A stretch of 64,000 nucleotides of DNA from Pseudomonas urmiensis (GCF_014268815.2 NZ_JABWRE020000001.1:3725001-3789000), one strand, 5' to 3'; positions 16,734 to 26,425 are shown, counted from the first letter of the stretch. Program-made: numbers and translations. Notes: generated by a model not told the origin, from the sequence alone.

Positions 16734-18791
16734 ATGCTGTGCTCCTCATTGCGCCTCTCCCCCCTCGCCGCCGCGCTATGGCTCGCCTCCACGCCCAGCC
16801 AGGCAGTCGAACTCGAACCCCAGGTCATCACGGCCAACCCGCTCGGCAATTCCCAGCTGGCCGCGCCCAGCACTGTCCTGGAAGGCAACGACCTGCTACA
16901 ACAGCAGCATTCGAGCCTCGGCGAAACCCTCAACAAGCAGCCCGGCGTCGCCTCCACCTGGTTCGGCCCCGGGGCCAGTCGCCCAGTGATTCGCGGCCTG
17001 GATGGCGATCGCATCCGCATCCTGCGCAATGGCGTCGGCGCCCTGGATGCCTCGTCGCTGTCCTATGACCATGCGGTGCCGCTCGACCCGGTCACGGTCG
17101 AACGGGTCGAGATCGTCCGCGGCCCCGCCGCCCTGCTCTACGGCGGCAATGCCATCGGCGGCGTGGTCAACACCTTCGATAACCGCATCCCCGACGCGCC
17201 CATCGAGGGGATTCATGGTGCGGGCGAGCTGCGCTACGGCGGCGCCGACACCACCCGCAGCAGCGCCGGCAAGCTTGAGGCCGGCAACGGCGCCTTCGCC
17301 CTGCACCTGGATGCCAACAGCCGTCAGTTCAATGACCTGCGCATCCCCGGCTACGCGCGCAGCTCGAACGTGCGCAACGCCGAGGAACCTGGCAGCAAGC
17401 ACCGCCTGGAAAACAGCGACGGTCGCCAGGACGGCGGCGCCATTGGCGGTTCCTACCATTGGGATCACGGCTACACCGGTCTGTCCTACAGCCGCTATGA
17501 CAGCAACTACGGCTCGGTGGCCGAGTCTGGCGTACGCCTGGACATGCAGCAGGATCACTACGGTTTCGCCTCGGAGCTGCGCGACCTCGAGGGGCCGTTC
17601 AGCTCGGTCAAGGTCGACGCCGGGTACACCGACTACCAGCACCGCGAGATCGAAAGTGGCGAGGTTCACACCACCTTCAAGAACAAGGGCTACGAGGCGC
17701 GTATCGAGGCGCGGCACCAGCCGCTCGGGCCGCTCGAAGGGGTGATCGGCGCCCAGGTCAGTCGCAACGAGTTTTCCGCCCTGGGCGAGGAAGCTTTTGT
17801 CCCGCATACCGATACCGACAGCCTGGCGCTGTTCCTGCTTGAGCAGTGGCAGGCCAGCGAGCGTCTGAACCTGAGCTTCGGGGCGCGCCTGGAGCACACC
17901 CGGGTAGATCCCGATGCCAAGGGCAATGAAGACTTCGCCGGGGCCGACAGCGCCAGCAGCTTCAACGCAGTGAGCCTGTCGTCCGGTGCGGTGTACCAAC
18001 TCGATCCGGTCTGGTCGCTGGCGGCCAATCTCGGCTATACCGAGCGCGCCCCGACCTTCTACGAGCTGTATGCCAACGGCGCGCACGTCGCCACTGGCGC
18101 ATATGAGGTGGGCGATCCGAACCTGAACAAGGAAAAAGCCATCTCCGGCGACCTGGCGCTGCGGTTTGACAACGGCACCCACAAGGGCAGCGTCGGCGTG
18201 TTCTACAGTCACTTCCGTAACTACATCGGCCTGATCGGCAGCGGCAACCTGCGCGAAGGGCACGATCATGGCCATGAAGAGCACGAGCACGACCACGACC
18301 ACGATCATGACCACGATCACGGCGACATCCCCGAGTACCTCTACCAGGGCGTGCGTGCACGCTTCTACGGCATCGAGGCGCAAGACCGCTGGCAGTTGAC
18401 CGAGAACCGCTATGGCAGCTTTGCCCTGGAATTGTCGGGTGACTACACCCGCGCCAAGAACCTGGACAGCGGTGAGCCTCTGCCGCGTATTGCGCCGCTG
18501 CGCTTGAACAGCGGCTTGGTCTGGGAGCTGGATCGCTGGCAGGCGCGGGTCGACGTGCAGCATGCCGCCTCGCAGCATCGCAAGCCGTCCAATGAAACTC
18601 GCACTGACGGCTATACCACCCTGGGGGCCAGCGTGGGTTATCGCTTCGATATCGGTCAGAGCCAGTGGCTGGCCTTCGTGCGCGGCGAGAACCTGACCGA
18701 TCAGACGGTGCGCTATGCCAGCTCGATTCTGCGCGACATTGCTCCAGCGCCCGGGCGCAGTGTCGAGGTGGGCTTGCGGACCAGTTTCTGA
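16734..18791 (+). CDS. znuD: ZnuD-like TonB-dependent zinc receptor
   Basis: The 685-residue outer-membrane protein has a signal peptide (cleavage after TPSQA, about residue 22), a plug domain with VIRGLDGDRIRILRNGVGAL and ERVEIVRGPAALLYGGNAIG, and a barrel ending in a C-terminal Phe. A loop near residues 510-532 contains ten His alternating with Asp and Glu, as in zinc receptors of the ZnuD group. It should import zinc with energy from TonB. The upstream Zur-type site supports this. The ATG at 16734 is chosen because it gives a proper signal peptide; the frame is open further upstream across the Zur site. The gene is monocistronic and followed by REP repeats. Confidence 0.88.
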   Translation: MLCSSLRLSPLAAALWLASTPSQAVELEPQVITANPLGNSQLAAPSTVLEGNDLLQQQHSSLGETLNKQPGVASTWFGPGASRPVIRGLDGDRIRILRNGVGALDASSLSYDHAVPLDPVTVERVEIVRGPAALLYGGNAIGGVVNTFDNRIPDAPIEGIHGAGELRYGGADTTRSSAGKLEAGNGAFALHLDANSRQFNDLRIPGYARSSNVRNAEEPGSKHRLENSDGRQDGGAIGGSYHWDHGYTGLSYSRYDSNYGSVAESGVRLDMQQDHYGFASELRDLEGPFSSVKVDAGYTDYQHREIESGEVHTTFKNKGYEARIEARHQPLGPLEGVIGAQVSRNEFSALGEEAFVPHTDTDSLALFLLEQWQASERLNLSFGARLEHTRVDPDAKGNEDFAGADSASSFNAVSLSSGAVYQLDPVWSLAANLGYTERAPTFYELYANGAHVATGAYEVGDPNLNKEKAISGDLALRFDNGTHKGSVGVFYSHFRNYIGLIGSGNLREGHDHGHEEHEHDHDHDHDHDHGDIPEYLYQGVRARFYGIEAQDRWQLTENRYGSFALELSGDYTRAKNLDSGEPLPRIAPLRLNSGLVWELDRWQARVDVQHAASQHRKPSNETRTDGYTTLGASVGYRFDIGQSQWLAFVRGENLTDQTVRYASSILRDIAPAPGRSVEVGLRTSF

Positions 18792-18814
18792 TGCTAACGC
18801 CGCAGGTTCGAACG

Positions 18815-19124
18815 TAGCTTCTGCGTCAACCGCTTCGCGGGCAAGCCCGCTCCCACAGGTACAGCGCGGCTCTTGGGACCTGCGCGGTCCTTGGGCAACT
18901 GTTCGTTATGCCAGCTCGCTTCTGTGTCGGCCGCTTCGCGGGCAAGCCCGCTGCTCCCACAGGTACAGCGCGGCTCTTGGGAACTGCGCGGTCCCTGGGC
19001 AACTGTTCGTTATGCCAGCTCGCTTCTGCGTCGGCCGCTTCGCGGGCAAGCCCGCTCCTACTGGTACACCACGGCTCTTGGGAGCTGCGCGGTCCCTGTG
19101 GGAGCGGGCTTGCCCGCGAAGAGG
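18815..19124. repeat. Three tandem ~103-bp units with REP elements plus one inverted REP
   Basis: Units start at the GCTTCTG(C/T)GTC segment near 18816, 18918 and 19022, with periods of about 102 and 104 bp. Each contains CGCTTCGCGGGCAAGCCCGCT, then ACAGCGCGGCTCTTGGGA and CTGCGCGGTCC, and the first two continue into GGGCAACTGTTCG. The third unit ends with an inverted REP (19096-19122). No gene is present between 18792 and 19356. The array lies between the znuD-like gene and oprB. Confidence 0.9.
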
Positions 19125-19341
19125 CCGGCACAGACGCTGTGATCATTGCCCCAAGAAATGGCCTAACAAAGCGATTATTACTCCCTCGGCAATAATTCCC
19201 TGCGACAATTTGTCTTTTTTTCTTACAACTTCCCCTATATCCTCCCCGCCGCAAGCTGAATCGCTTCATCCGCACCATCCGATGCCATTTCCATTGAAGA
19301 GCCCGCTCTTCGATGCGTTTGCGTATTTTTCAATAATCAAA
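19125..19341 (+). promoter_or_regulatory. Upstream region of oprB
   Basis: This AT-richer stretch holds the presumed oprB-gcd promoter. It contains a 16-bp inverted repeat GAAGAGCCCGCTCTTC at 19296-19311, which may be an operator. I cannot assign a confident -35/-10 pair. Confidence 0.4.
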
Positions 19342-19355
19342 AGATAGCGCTATCT
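19342..19355. promoter_or_regulatory. Perfect 14-bp palindrome over the oprB ribosome-binding region
   Basis: AGATAGCGCTATCT is fully symmetric and ends one base before the oprB start codon at 19357, occupying the place of the Shine-Dalgarno sequence. It could be an operator or an RNA hairpin that limits translation. Confidence 0.55.
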
Positions 19356-19356
19356 C

Positions 19357-20703
19357 ATGCTCCAGCTGCCTAAAACTCGATACTCCGGCCTTGCCCTGGC
19401 CACCCTTCTCAGCGGCCTGTCGACCACCGCTAGCGCCAGCGAACTGTTCGCCAGCGATTCGCCGTGGATGCTCGGCGACTGGGGCGGCACCCGTACTGAA
19501 CTGCTGGAACAAGGCTACGACTTCACCCTCGGCTACACCGGCGAGATGGGCAGCAACCTGCACGGCGGCTATGACCACGACCGCACGGCGCGCTACAGCG
19601 ACCAGTTCACCTTTGGCAGCCACCTGGACCTGGAAAAGATCCTCGGCTGGCACGATACCGAGGTGCAGCTGACCATCACCGAGCGCCACGGCCAGAACAT
19701 CAGCAATGACCGCATCAACGACCCACGCGTCGGCGGTTTTACCTCGGCCCAGGAAGTCTGGGGCCGTGGCCAGACCTGGCGGTTAACCCAGATGTGGATC
19801 AAGCAGAAATACTTCGACGGCGCCCTGGATGTGAAATTCGGCCGTTTCGGTGAAGGCGAGGACTTCAACAGCTTCCCCTGCGATTTCCAGAACCTGGCGT
19901 TCTGCGGCTCGCAGGTGGGCAACTGGGTGGGCGGCATCTGGTACAACTGGCCCGTCAGCCAGTGGGCACTGCGTGTGCGCTACAACCTCAGCGACTCGCT
20001 ATACGCCCAGGTCGGGGTGTTCGAACAGAATCCGTCCAACCTTGAGTCGGGCAACGGCTTCAAGCTCAGCGGCAGCGGCACCCAGGGCGCGGTGATGCCG
20101 ATCGAACTGGTCTGGAGCCCACGGGTCAATGGCCTGAAAGGGGAATATCGCGCCGGCTACTACTACAGTAATGCCAAGGCTCAGGACGTATTGAAGGACA
20201 GCAACGGTCAGCCGGCCGCAATCAGCGGCGCCGCCTACCGCAGCAGCTCCAGCAAGCATGGCATGTGGCTCGGCGTCCAGCAGCAGGTCACCTCGCTGGC
20301 ATCCGACCAGTCGCGCGGCCTGAGCCTGTTCGCCAATGCCACCGTGCACGACAAGAAGACCAATGCCATCGACAACTATGTTCAGGCAGGTGTGGTTTAC
20401 AAAGGGCCGTTCGATGCCCGCGCCAAGGACGACATCGGTTTCGCCCTCGCTCGCGTGCACGTCAATCCCGGCTATCGCAAGAACGCCCGCCTGGCCAACC
20501 AGGTGGCGGGCCTCGACGACTACGACAATCCAGGCTTCCTGCCCGTGCAGGACACCGAATACAGCGCCGAACTCTATTACGGCATCCATCTGGCCGACTG
20601 GCTCACCGTGCGTCCCAACCTGCAGTACATCCGCCATCCGGGCGGGGTGTCGCAAGTCGATGATGCGCTGATCGGCGGCCTGAAGATCCAAAGCAGTTTC
20701 TGA
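19357..20703 (+). CDS. oprB: OprB-family carbohydrate-selective porin
   Basis: The 448-residue outer-membrane protein has a signal peptide ending in TTASA (about residue 26), the family start SPWMLGDWGGTRTELLEQGYDF, and a C-terminal QSSF typical of barrel proteins. OprB porins carry glucose and related sugars into the periplasm. The gene lies 32 bp before gcd, so imported glucose can be oxidised directly in the periplasm; the two form an operon. The start at 19357 lacks a clear ribosome-binding site because a palindrome covers that position. The only nearby methionine in frame is this one, so the start is kept. Confidence 0.9.
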   Translation: MLQLPKTRYSGLALATLLSGLSTTASASELFASDSPWMLGDWGGTRTELLEQGYDFTLGYTGEMGSNLHGGYDHDRTARYSDQFTFGSHLDLEKILGWHDTEVQLTITERHGQNISNDRINDPRVGGFTSAQEVWGRGQTWRLTQMWIKQKYFDGALDVKFGRFGEGEDFNSFPCDFQNLAFCGSQVGNWVGGIWYNWPVSQWALRVRYNLSDSLYAQVGVFEQNPSNLESGNGFKLSGSGTQGAVMPIELVWSPRVNGLKGEYRAGYYYSNAKAQDVLKDSNGQPAAISGAAYRSSSSKHGMWLGVQQQVTSLASDQSRGLSLFANATVHDKKTNAIDNYVQAGVVYKGPFDARAKDDIGFALARVHVNPGYRKNARLANQVAGLDDYDNPGFLPVQDTEYSAELYYGIHLADWLTVRPNLQYIRHPGGVSQVDDALIGGLKIQSSF

Positions 20704-20735
20704 ACCCACCCTTTGACCTAACGGAGTACCTATTG

Positions 20736-23147
20736 ATGAGCACTGACAGTGCCAAGAATGGAACCCGCTGGCTCCCGCGCCTTCTGGGCGTGCTGCTATT
20801 GCTGATGGGCCTGGCCCTGCTGGCTGGCGGCATCAAGCTGAGCCAGCTGGGCGGATCCCTCTACTACCTGATCGCCGGCCTTGGCTTTGCCGTGTCTGGC
20901 GCCCTGTTGCTGGCCAAGCGCCGCATCGCTTTGGGCCTGTACGGCCTGGTGCTGCTCGGCAGTACCGTCTGGGCCTTGTGGGAAGTGGGCCTGGATTGGT
21001 GGCAACTGGTGCCGCGCCTGGCCATCTGGTTCGCCATCGGCGTGCTGTTGCTGCTGCCGTGGGCACGCCGCCCGCTGCTCGGCCCAGCCTCGAAGATCAA
21101 CACCGCCCTGCTCAGCGTGGCCGTGGTCGCTTCCGGCGCCACCGCCGTGGCCAGCCAGTTCACTCACCCCGGCGAGATCCGTGGCGAGCTGAACCGCGAC
21201 AGCAGCGAGATGGGCAGCGCCGCACCGGCCATGCCGGACGGTGAATGGCAGGCCTACGGGCGTACCGAGCATGGCGACCGCTACTCGCCACTGCGCCAGA
21301 TCACCCCGCAGAACGCCTATCGCCTGGAAGAAGCCTGGCGCATTCGCACCGGCGACTTGCCAACCGACAACGACCCGGTGGAATTGACTAACCAGAACAC
21401 CCCGTTGAAGGTCAACGGCATGCTCTACGCCTGCACTGCGCACAGCAAGCTGCTGGCGCTGGACCCGGATACCGGCGCGGAAATCTGGCGCTTCGACCCA
21501 CAGGTCAAGAGCCCGACTGGCACCTTCAAGGGCTTCGCCCACATGACGTGCCGGGGCGTCTCGTACTACGACGAAAATCGCTACGTCAGCCGTGACGGCA
21601 GCCCAGTGCCGAAGATCTCCGACGCCGGCCAAGTGGTCGCCCAGGCCTGCCCGCGCCGCTTGTACCTGCCGACCGCCGACGCCCGCCTGATCGCCATCAA
21701 CGCCGACAACGGCAAGGTCTGCGAAGGCTTCGCCAACCAGGGCGTGATCGACCTGACCACCGGCATCGGTCCGTTCACTGCCGGTGGCTACTACTCCACC
21801 TCGCCTGCGGCGATCACCCGTGATCTGGTGATCATCGGCGGCCATGTCACCGATAACGAGTCGACCAACGAGCCGTCGGGCGTGATCCGCGCCTACGACG
21901 TGCACGACGGTCACCTGGTGTGGAACTGGGACAGCAACAACCCAGACGACACCAAGCCTCTGGCTCCGGGCAAGATGTACAGCCGCAACTCGGCCAACAT
22001 GTGGTCGATCGCCAGCGTCGATGAAGACCTGGGCATGATCTACCTGCCACTGGGTAACCAGACGCCCGACCAGTGGGGCGCTGACCGCACCCCGGGCGCC
22101 GAGAAGTACAGCGCCGGTATCGTCGCCCTGGACCTTGCCAGCGGTAAGGTGCGCTGGAACTACCAGTTCACCCACCACGACCTGTGGGACATGGACGTCG
22201 GCAGTCAGCCAACCCTGATCCACCTGAAGACCGACGATGGCGTCAAGCCTGCGGTGATCGTGCCGACCAAGCAGGGCAGCCTGTACGTACTGGACCGCCG
22301 CGACGGCACGCCGATCGTGCCGATCCGCGAGATCCCGACGCCGCAAGGCGCGGTCAAGGGTGATCACACCGCACCGACCCAGGCCCGTTCGGACCTCAAT
22401 TTGCTCGGCCCGGACCTGACCGAACAGGCGATGTGGGGTGCTACCCCGTTCGACCAGATGCTCTGCCGGATCCAGTTCCGCAGCCTGCGCTACGAAGGCC
22501 AGTACACCCCGCCGTCCGAGCAAGGCAGCCTGATCTACCCAGGCAACGTCGGTGTGTTCAACTGGGGCAGCGTCTCGGTCGACCCGGTGCGTCAGCTGAT
22601 GTTCACCTCGCCCAACTACATGGCCTTCGTCTCGAAAATGGTTCCACGCGAGCAAGTCGCCGCGGGCAGCAAGCGCGAGAGCGAAACCAGTGGCGTGCAG
22701 CCCAATACCGGCGCGCCGTATGCGGTGATCATGCATCCGTTCATGTCGCCACTGGGCGTGCCGTGCCAAGCACCGGCCTGGGGCTACGTGGCAGCCATCG
22801 ACCTGTTCACCAACAAGGTCGTGTGGAAGCACAAGAACGGCACCACCCGCGACAGCACCCCAGTGCCAATCGGCATGCCGGTCGGCGTACCAAGCATGGG
22901 CGGCTCGATCGTCACCGCCGGTGGCGTTGGCTTCCTGAGCGGCACGCTGGACCAGTACCTGCGCGCCTATGACGTGCACAACGGCGAAGAGCTGTGGAAA
23001 GCCCGTCTGCCGGCAGGCGGCCAGGCCACGCCGATGACCTACACCGGCAAGGATGGCAAGCAGTACGTCCTTGTGACGGCTGGCGGCCACGGCTCGCTGG
23101 GCACCAAGATGGGTGACTACATCATCGCTTACAAACTCGCCGAGTAA
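20736..23147 (+). CDS. gcd: Membrane-bound PQQ-dependent glucose dehydrogenase
   Basis: The 803-residue enzyme has five N-terminal membrane helices (about residues 15-140) and a periplasmic eight-bladed quinoprotein domain beginning WQAYGRTEHGDRYSPLRQIT. Segments such as TPLKVNGMLYACTAHSKLLALD, DVGSQPTLIHL and GGQATPMTY are typical of Gcd. It oxidises glucose to gluconolactone in the periplasm and passes electrons to ubiquinone (EC 1.1.5.2). The ATG at 20736 lies about nine bases after ACGGAG; a TTG three bases earlier is also possible. It follows oprB in an operon. REP elements follow the stop. Confidence 0.95.
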   Translation: MSTDSAKNGTRWLPRLLGVLLLLMGLALLAGGIKLSQLGGSLYYLIAGLGFAVSGALLLAKRRIALGLYGLVLLGSTVWALWEVGLDWWQLVPRLAIWFAIGVLLLLPWARRPLLGPASKINTALLSVAVVASGATAVASQFTHPGEIRGELNRDSSEMGSAAPAMPDGEWQAYGRTEHGDRYSPLRQITPQNAYRLEEAWRIRTGDLPTDNDPVELTNQNTPLKVNGMLYACTAHSKLLALDPDTGAEIWRFDPQVKSPTGTFKGFAHMTCRGVSYYDENRYVSRDGSPVPKISDAGQVVAQACPRRLYLPTADARLIAINADNGKVCEGFANQGVIDLTTGIGPFTAGGYYSTSPAAITRDLVIIGGHVTDNESTNEPSGVIRAYDVHDGHLVWNWDSNNPDDTKPLAPGKMYSRNSANMWSIASVDEDLGMIYLPLGNQTPDQWGADRTPGAEKYSAGIVALDLASGKVRWNYQFTHHDLWDMDVGSQPTLIHLKTDDGVKPAVIVPTKQGSLYVLDRRDGTPIVPIREIPTPQGAVKGDHTAPTQARSDLNLLGPDLTEQAMWGATPFDQMLCRIQFRSLRYEGQYTPPSEQGSLIYPGNVGVFNWGSVSVDPVRQLMFTSPNYMAFVSKMVPREQVAAGSKRESETSGVQPNTGAPYAVIMHPFMSPLGVPCQAPAWGYVAAIDLFTNKVVWKHKNGTTRDSTPVPIGMPVGVPSMGGSIVTAGGVGFLSGTLDQYLRAYDVHNGEELWKARLPAGGQATPMTYTGKDGKQYVLVTAGGHGSLGTKMGDYIIAYKLAE

Positions 23148-23175
23148 GCGATTGCCCGGCGTCAGTGATGACGCC

Positions 23176-23285
23176 ATCGCGGGGCAAGCCCGCTCCCACG
23201 CTTCCATTGACACCGGCAGCGTGGGGCAAGCCTGCTCCCACGCTGCCAGTATCGGACGCGTGGGAGCGGGCTTGCCCCGCGATGC
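23176..23285. repeat. Three REP elements between gcd and lon
   Basis: Two direct copies (around 23176-23200 and 23220-23243) and one inverted copy (23257-23284) share the GGGGCAAGCCCGCTCCCACG core; the middle copy has GTGGGGCAAGCCTGC and is degenerate. They lie 28 bp after the gcd stop and may separate gcd from lon. Confidence 0.85.
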
Positions 23286-23370
23286 GTTTGCCAGCCCCCC
23301 TTTCGTCTACCATTGAAACCTGTCCGCCCCCGCCCCATCTAAGCACCATAGCCATTCACGCAGGTGCCCC

Positions 23371-25791
23371 ATGAGCGACCAGCAGGATCTTCCGGAACAT
23401 CCCGACGAACACAGCGAAGTCGAACACCTCGAAGCGGCCTCCACCCCAGGCCACTCCCTCGCCCTGCCCGGCCAACAGCTGCCGGACAAGGTCTATGTAA
23501 TCCCAATCCACAATCGCCCATTCTTCCCGGCCCAAGTGCTGCCGGTCATCGTCAATGAAGAACCCTGGGCAGAAACCCTCGACCTGGTAGCCAAGACCGA
23601 TCATCACTCGCTGGCGCTGTTCTTCATGGACACGCCGCCCGAGGACCACCGCCACTTCGACACCTCGGCGCTGCCGGAGTACGGCACCTTGGTCAAGGTG
23701 CACCACGCCAGCCGCGAAAACGGCAAGTTGCAGTTCGTCGCCCAAGGCCTGACCCGCGTGCGCATCCGCACCTGGCTCAAGCACCACCGCCCGCCTTATC
23801 TGGTGGAAGTCGAATACCCGCGCCAGTCGACCGAGCCAACCGATGAGGTCAAGGCCTACGGCATGGCCCTGATCAACGCGATCAAAGAGCTGCTGCCACT
23901 CAACCCGCTGTACAGCGAAGAGTTGAAGAACTACCTCAACCGCTTCAGCCCCAACGATCCTTCGCCACTGACCGACTTTGCCGCCGCGCTGACTTCGGCG
24001 ACCGGCAACCAGTTGCAGGAAGTGCTCGACTGCGTGCCGATCCTCAAGCGCATGGAGAAGGTCTTGCCGATGCTGCGCAAGGAGGTCGAGGTCGCCCGTT
24101 TGCAGAACGAGATCTCCGCCGAGGTCAATCGACAGATCGGCGAGCACCAGCGCGAGTTCTTCCTCAAGGAGCAGCTCAAGGTCATCCAGCAGGAGCTGGG
24201 CCTGACCAAGGACGATCGCAGTGCCGACCTTGAGCAGTTCAAGCAACGCCTGGAAGGCAAGACCTTGCCCGCTGCCGCGAAAAAACGCATCGACGAAGAG
24301 ATGGGCAAGCTGGCGATTCTGGAGACCGGCTCACCCGAATACGCCGTCACCCGCAACTACCTGGAATGGGCCAGCGCCCTGCCCTGGGGCGTGTACGGCA
24401 AGGACAAGCTCGATCTCAAGCATGCGCGCAAGGTGCTCGACCAGCATCATGCCGGGCTCGATGACATCAAGGAGCGCATCCTTGAGTTCCTCGCCGTGGG
24501 CGCCTGGAAGGGCGAGATCAGTGGCTCCATCGTGCTGCTGGTCGGCCCGCCCGGGGTCGGCAAGACCAGTATCGGTAAATCGATTGCCGAATCGCTCGGC
24601 CGGCCGTTCTACCGCTTCAGCGTCGGCGGCATGCGCGACGAGGCCGAGATCAAGGGCCACCGCCGCACCTACATCGGCGCCCAGCCGGGCAAGCTGGTGC
24701 AGGCGCTCAAAGAGGTCGAGGTGATGAACCCGGTGATCATGCTCGACGAGATCGACAAGATGGGCCAGAGCTACCAGGGCGATCCGGCTTCGGCGCTGCT
24801 GGAAACCCTCGATCCGGAGCAGAACGTCGACTTCCTCGACCACTACCTGGACCTGCGCCTGGACCTGTCCAAGGTGCTGTTCGTGTGTACCGCCAACACC
24901 CTCGACTCGATCCCCGGGCCGTTGCTCGACCGCATGGAAGTGATTCGCCTGTCCGGCTACATCACCGAAGAGAAGCTGGCGATCGCCAAGCGCCACCTGT
25001 GGCCCAAGCAGTTGGAAAAAGCCGGTGTGGCCAAGACCAGCCTGAGCATCAGTGACAGCGCCCTGCGCACGGTCATCGAGGGCTATGCCCGTGAAGCCGG
25101 GGTTCGCCAGCTGGAAAAGCAGCTTGGCAAGCTGGTGCGCAAGTCAGTGGTCAAGCTGCTGGACGACCCTACGGCGAAACTGAAGATCGCCCCGAAAGAC
25201 CTGGAAGCCGCCCTGGGCATGCCGGTGTTTCGCAGCGAGCAGGTGTTGGCGGGCAAAGGCGTGATCACCGGCCTTGCCTGGACCAGCATGGGCGGCGCGA
25301 CCCTGCCGATCGAGGCGACGCGCATCCATACCCTCAACCGCGGCTTCAAGCTGACCGGCAAGCTCGGCGATGTGATGAAAGAATCGGCCGAAATCGCCTA
25401 CAGCTACGTCAGCTCCAACCTCAAGCAGTTTGGTGGCGATCCTGGGTTCTTCAACGAAGCCTTCATTCACCTGCATGTACCGGAAGGCGCCACGCCCAAG
25501 GACGGCCCCAGCGCCGGCGTGACCATGGCCAGCGCGCTGCTGTCGCTGGCTCGCGACCAGGTGCCGAAGAAAGGCGTGGCGATGACCGGCGAGCTGACCC
25601 TGACCGGCCAGGTCCTGCCGATCGGCGGTGTGCGCGAGAAAGTCATTGCGGCCAAGCGGCAGAAGATCTTCGAGCTGATCCTGCCGGAGGCCAACCGCGG
25701 TGATTTCGAGGAACTGCCCGATTACCTGCGCGAAGGGCTGACCGTGCATTTTGCCAAGCGCTTTGCCGATGTAGCGAAGGTACTGTTCTAA
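23371..25791 (+). CDS. lon: ATP-dependent Lon protease, AsrA-like second copy type
   Basis: The 806-residue protein has an N-terminal LON substrate-binding domain (about 40-240), an AAA+ module with Walker A GPPGVGKTS near residue 394 and Walker B VIMLDEIDK, and a serine protease domain with PKDGPSAG (Ser 714) and Lys 757, the 43-residue spacing of the Lon catalytic dyad. It degrades misfolded or regulatory proteins in the cytoplasm. Pseudomonas genomes carry a main Lon next to clpX and a second one; the gene context here (after gcd, before cmoAB) and a divergent N-terminus point to the second, AsrA-like form. No CIRCE or heat-shock promoter could be assigned. Confidence 0.92.
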   Translation: MSDQQDLPEHPDEHSEVEHLEAASTPGHSLALPGQQLPDKVYVIPIHNRPFFPAQVLPVIVNEEPWAETLDLVAKTDHHSLALFFMDTPPEDHRHFDTSALPEYGTLVKVHHASRENGKLQFVAQGLTRVRIRTWLKHHRPPYLVEVEYPRQSTEPTDEVKAYGMALINAIKELLPLNPLYSEELKNYLNRFSPNDPSPLTDFAAALTSATGNQLQEVLDCVPILKRMEKVLPMLRKEVEVARLQNEISAEVNRQIGEHQREFFLKEQLKVIQQELGLTKDDRSADLEQFKQRLEGKTLPAAAKKRIDEEMGKLAILETGSPEYAVTRNYLEWASALPWGVYGKDKLDLKHARKVLDQHHAGLDDIKERILEFLAVGAWKGEISGSIVLLVGPPGVGKTSIGKSIAESLGRPFYRFSVGGMRDEAEIKGHRRTYIGAQPGKLVQALKEVEVMNPVIMLDEIDKMGQSYQGDPASALLETLDPEQNVDFLDHYLDLRLDLSKVLFVCTANTLDSIPGPLLDRMEVIRLSGYITEEKLAIAKRHLWPKQLEKAGVAKTSLSISDSALRTVIEGYAREAGVRQLEKQLGKLVRKSVVKLLDDPTAKLKIAPKDLEAALGMPVFRSEQVLAGKGVITGLAWTSMGGATLPIEATRIHTLNRGFKLTGKLGDVMKESAEIAYSYVSSNLKQFGGDPGFFNEAFIHLHVPEGATPKDGPSAGVTMASALLSLARDQVPKKGVAMTGELTLTGQVLPIGGVREKVIAAKRQKIFELILPEANRGDFEELPDYLREGLTVHFAKRFADVAKVLF

Positions 25792-25796
25792 ACAGA

Positions 25797-25875
25797 GGGC
25801 CCTAGCGCCGGGCAATCCCGCCCCTACAGGACTGTGGTAAGCCCTGTAGGGGCGGGCTTGCCCGGCGATAGGGCC
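25797..25875. repeat. Inverted REP pair after lon
   Basis: GGGCCCTAGCGCCGGGCAA and TTGCCCGGCGATAGGGCC with CCGCCCCTACAGG inside form a long hairpin with a short loop. It may act as terminator or mRNA stabiliser for lon. Confidence 0.8.
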
Positions 25876-25943
25876 AGAACAGCCAACCCAAAATACCCAC
25901 CGCTTCGGTTATCCTCAGGCATCGCCAGCCCTTAGGAGCCAAC

Positions 25944-26336
25944 ATGACTGCCCTCCGTCTGCTCGTTCCCCTGAGCCTCACCCTGCTTGCCGCCTGTAGC
26001 CATCAGTCGCGCCAAACCGTCGAGCTGGGCGCAGAAAACGAATGCCCGATACGCCTGCAAACAGGCCAGAACCTGACCCTGAGCCTGCCAAGCAACCCCA
26101 CCACCGGCTACCGCTGGCTGGTGCAAAACCCGGCCAACAACATCCTTCGGCCGATCGGCGCAGAGGTCTACACCCAACCCGAGCAGGCCGGGCTGGTCGG
26201 TAGTGCGGGCGTCTCGACCTGGCGTTTCCAAGCCAAAGCCCCCGGCGATGGCCACCTGATCCTGGTCTACCAGCAGCCCTGGGCTCCGGAAGTGCGCCCC
26301 GTACAGACCTTCGATTGCGAGATCAAGGTGAATTAA
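25944..26336 (+). CDS. Chagasin-like (I42) protease inhibitor lipoprotein
   Basis: The 130-residue protein has a lipoprotein signal with the lipobox LLAAC (Cys 18) and an I42 domain with the inhibitor loops NPTTGYRW (about 50-57), GSAGVSTWRF and QQPWAP. Chagasin-type proteins block papain-like cysteine proteases by inserting these loops into the active site. As an outer-membrane or inner-membrane lipoprotein it would act in the envelope; its target is unknown. The gene is close to lon but separated by a REP hairpin, and lon is not a cysteine protease. Confidence 0.85.
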   Translation: MTALRLLVPLSLTLLAACSHQSRQTVELGAENECPIRLQTGQNLTLSLPSNPTTGYRWLVQNPANNILRPIGAEVYTQPEQAGLVGSAGVSTWRFQAKAPGDGHLILVYQQPWAPEVRPVQTFDCEIKVN

Positions 26337-26425
26337 ACACGCAGCGCTGGTCAGCCATTCATGCATCCTTGGCGCAGTTTGGCTAAAATGCTGGCCCTTT
26401 ACCCAGCCAGCACCCTGGAACTTAC

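Noticed and set aside
16896-18578. 560-codon open frame opposite the znuD-like gene
   Set aside because: Antisense shadow; the Val-rich run is the complement of the His/Asp repeat.
18715-19347. Open frames running through the REP array after the znuD-like gene
   Set aside because: They translate the repeat unit ([12 protein letters not shown] peptides seen at every REP) and have no ribosome-binding site.
20796-23213. 805-codon open frame opposite gcd
   Set aside because: Composition shadow of gcd; it also runs into REP sequence and shows no recognisable motif.
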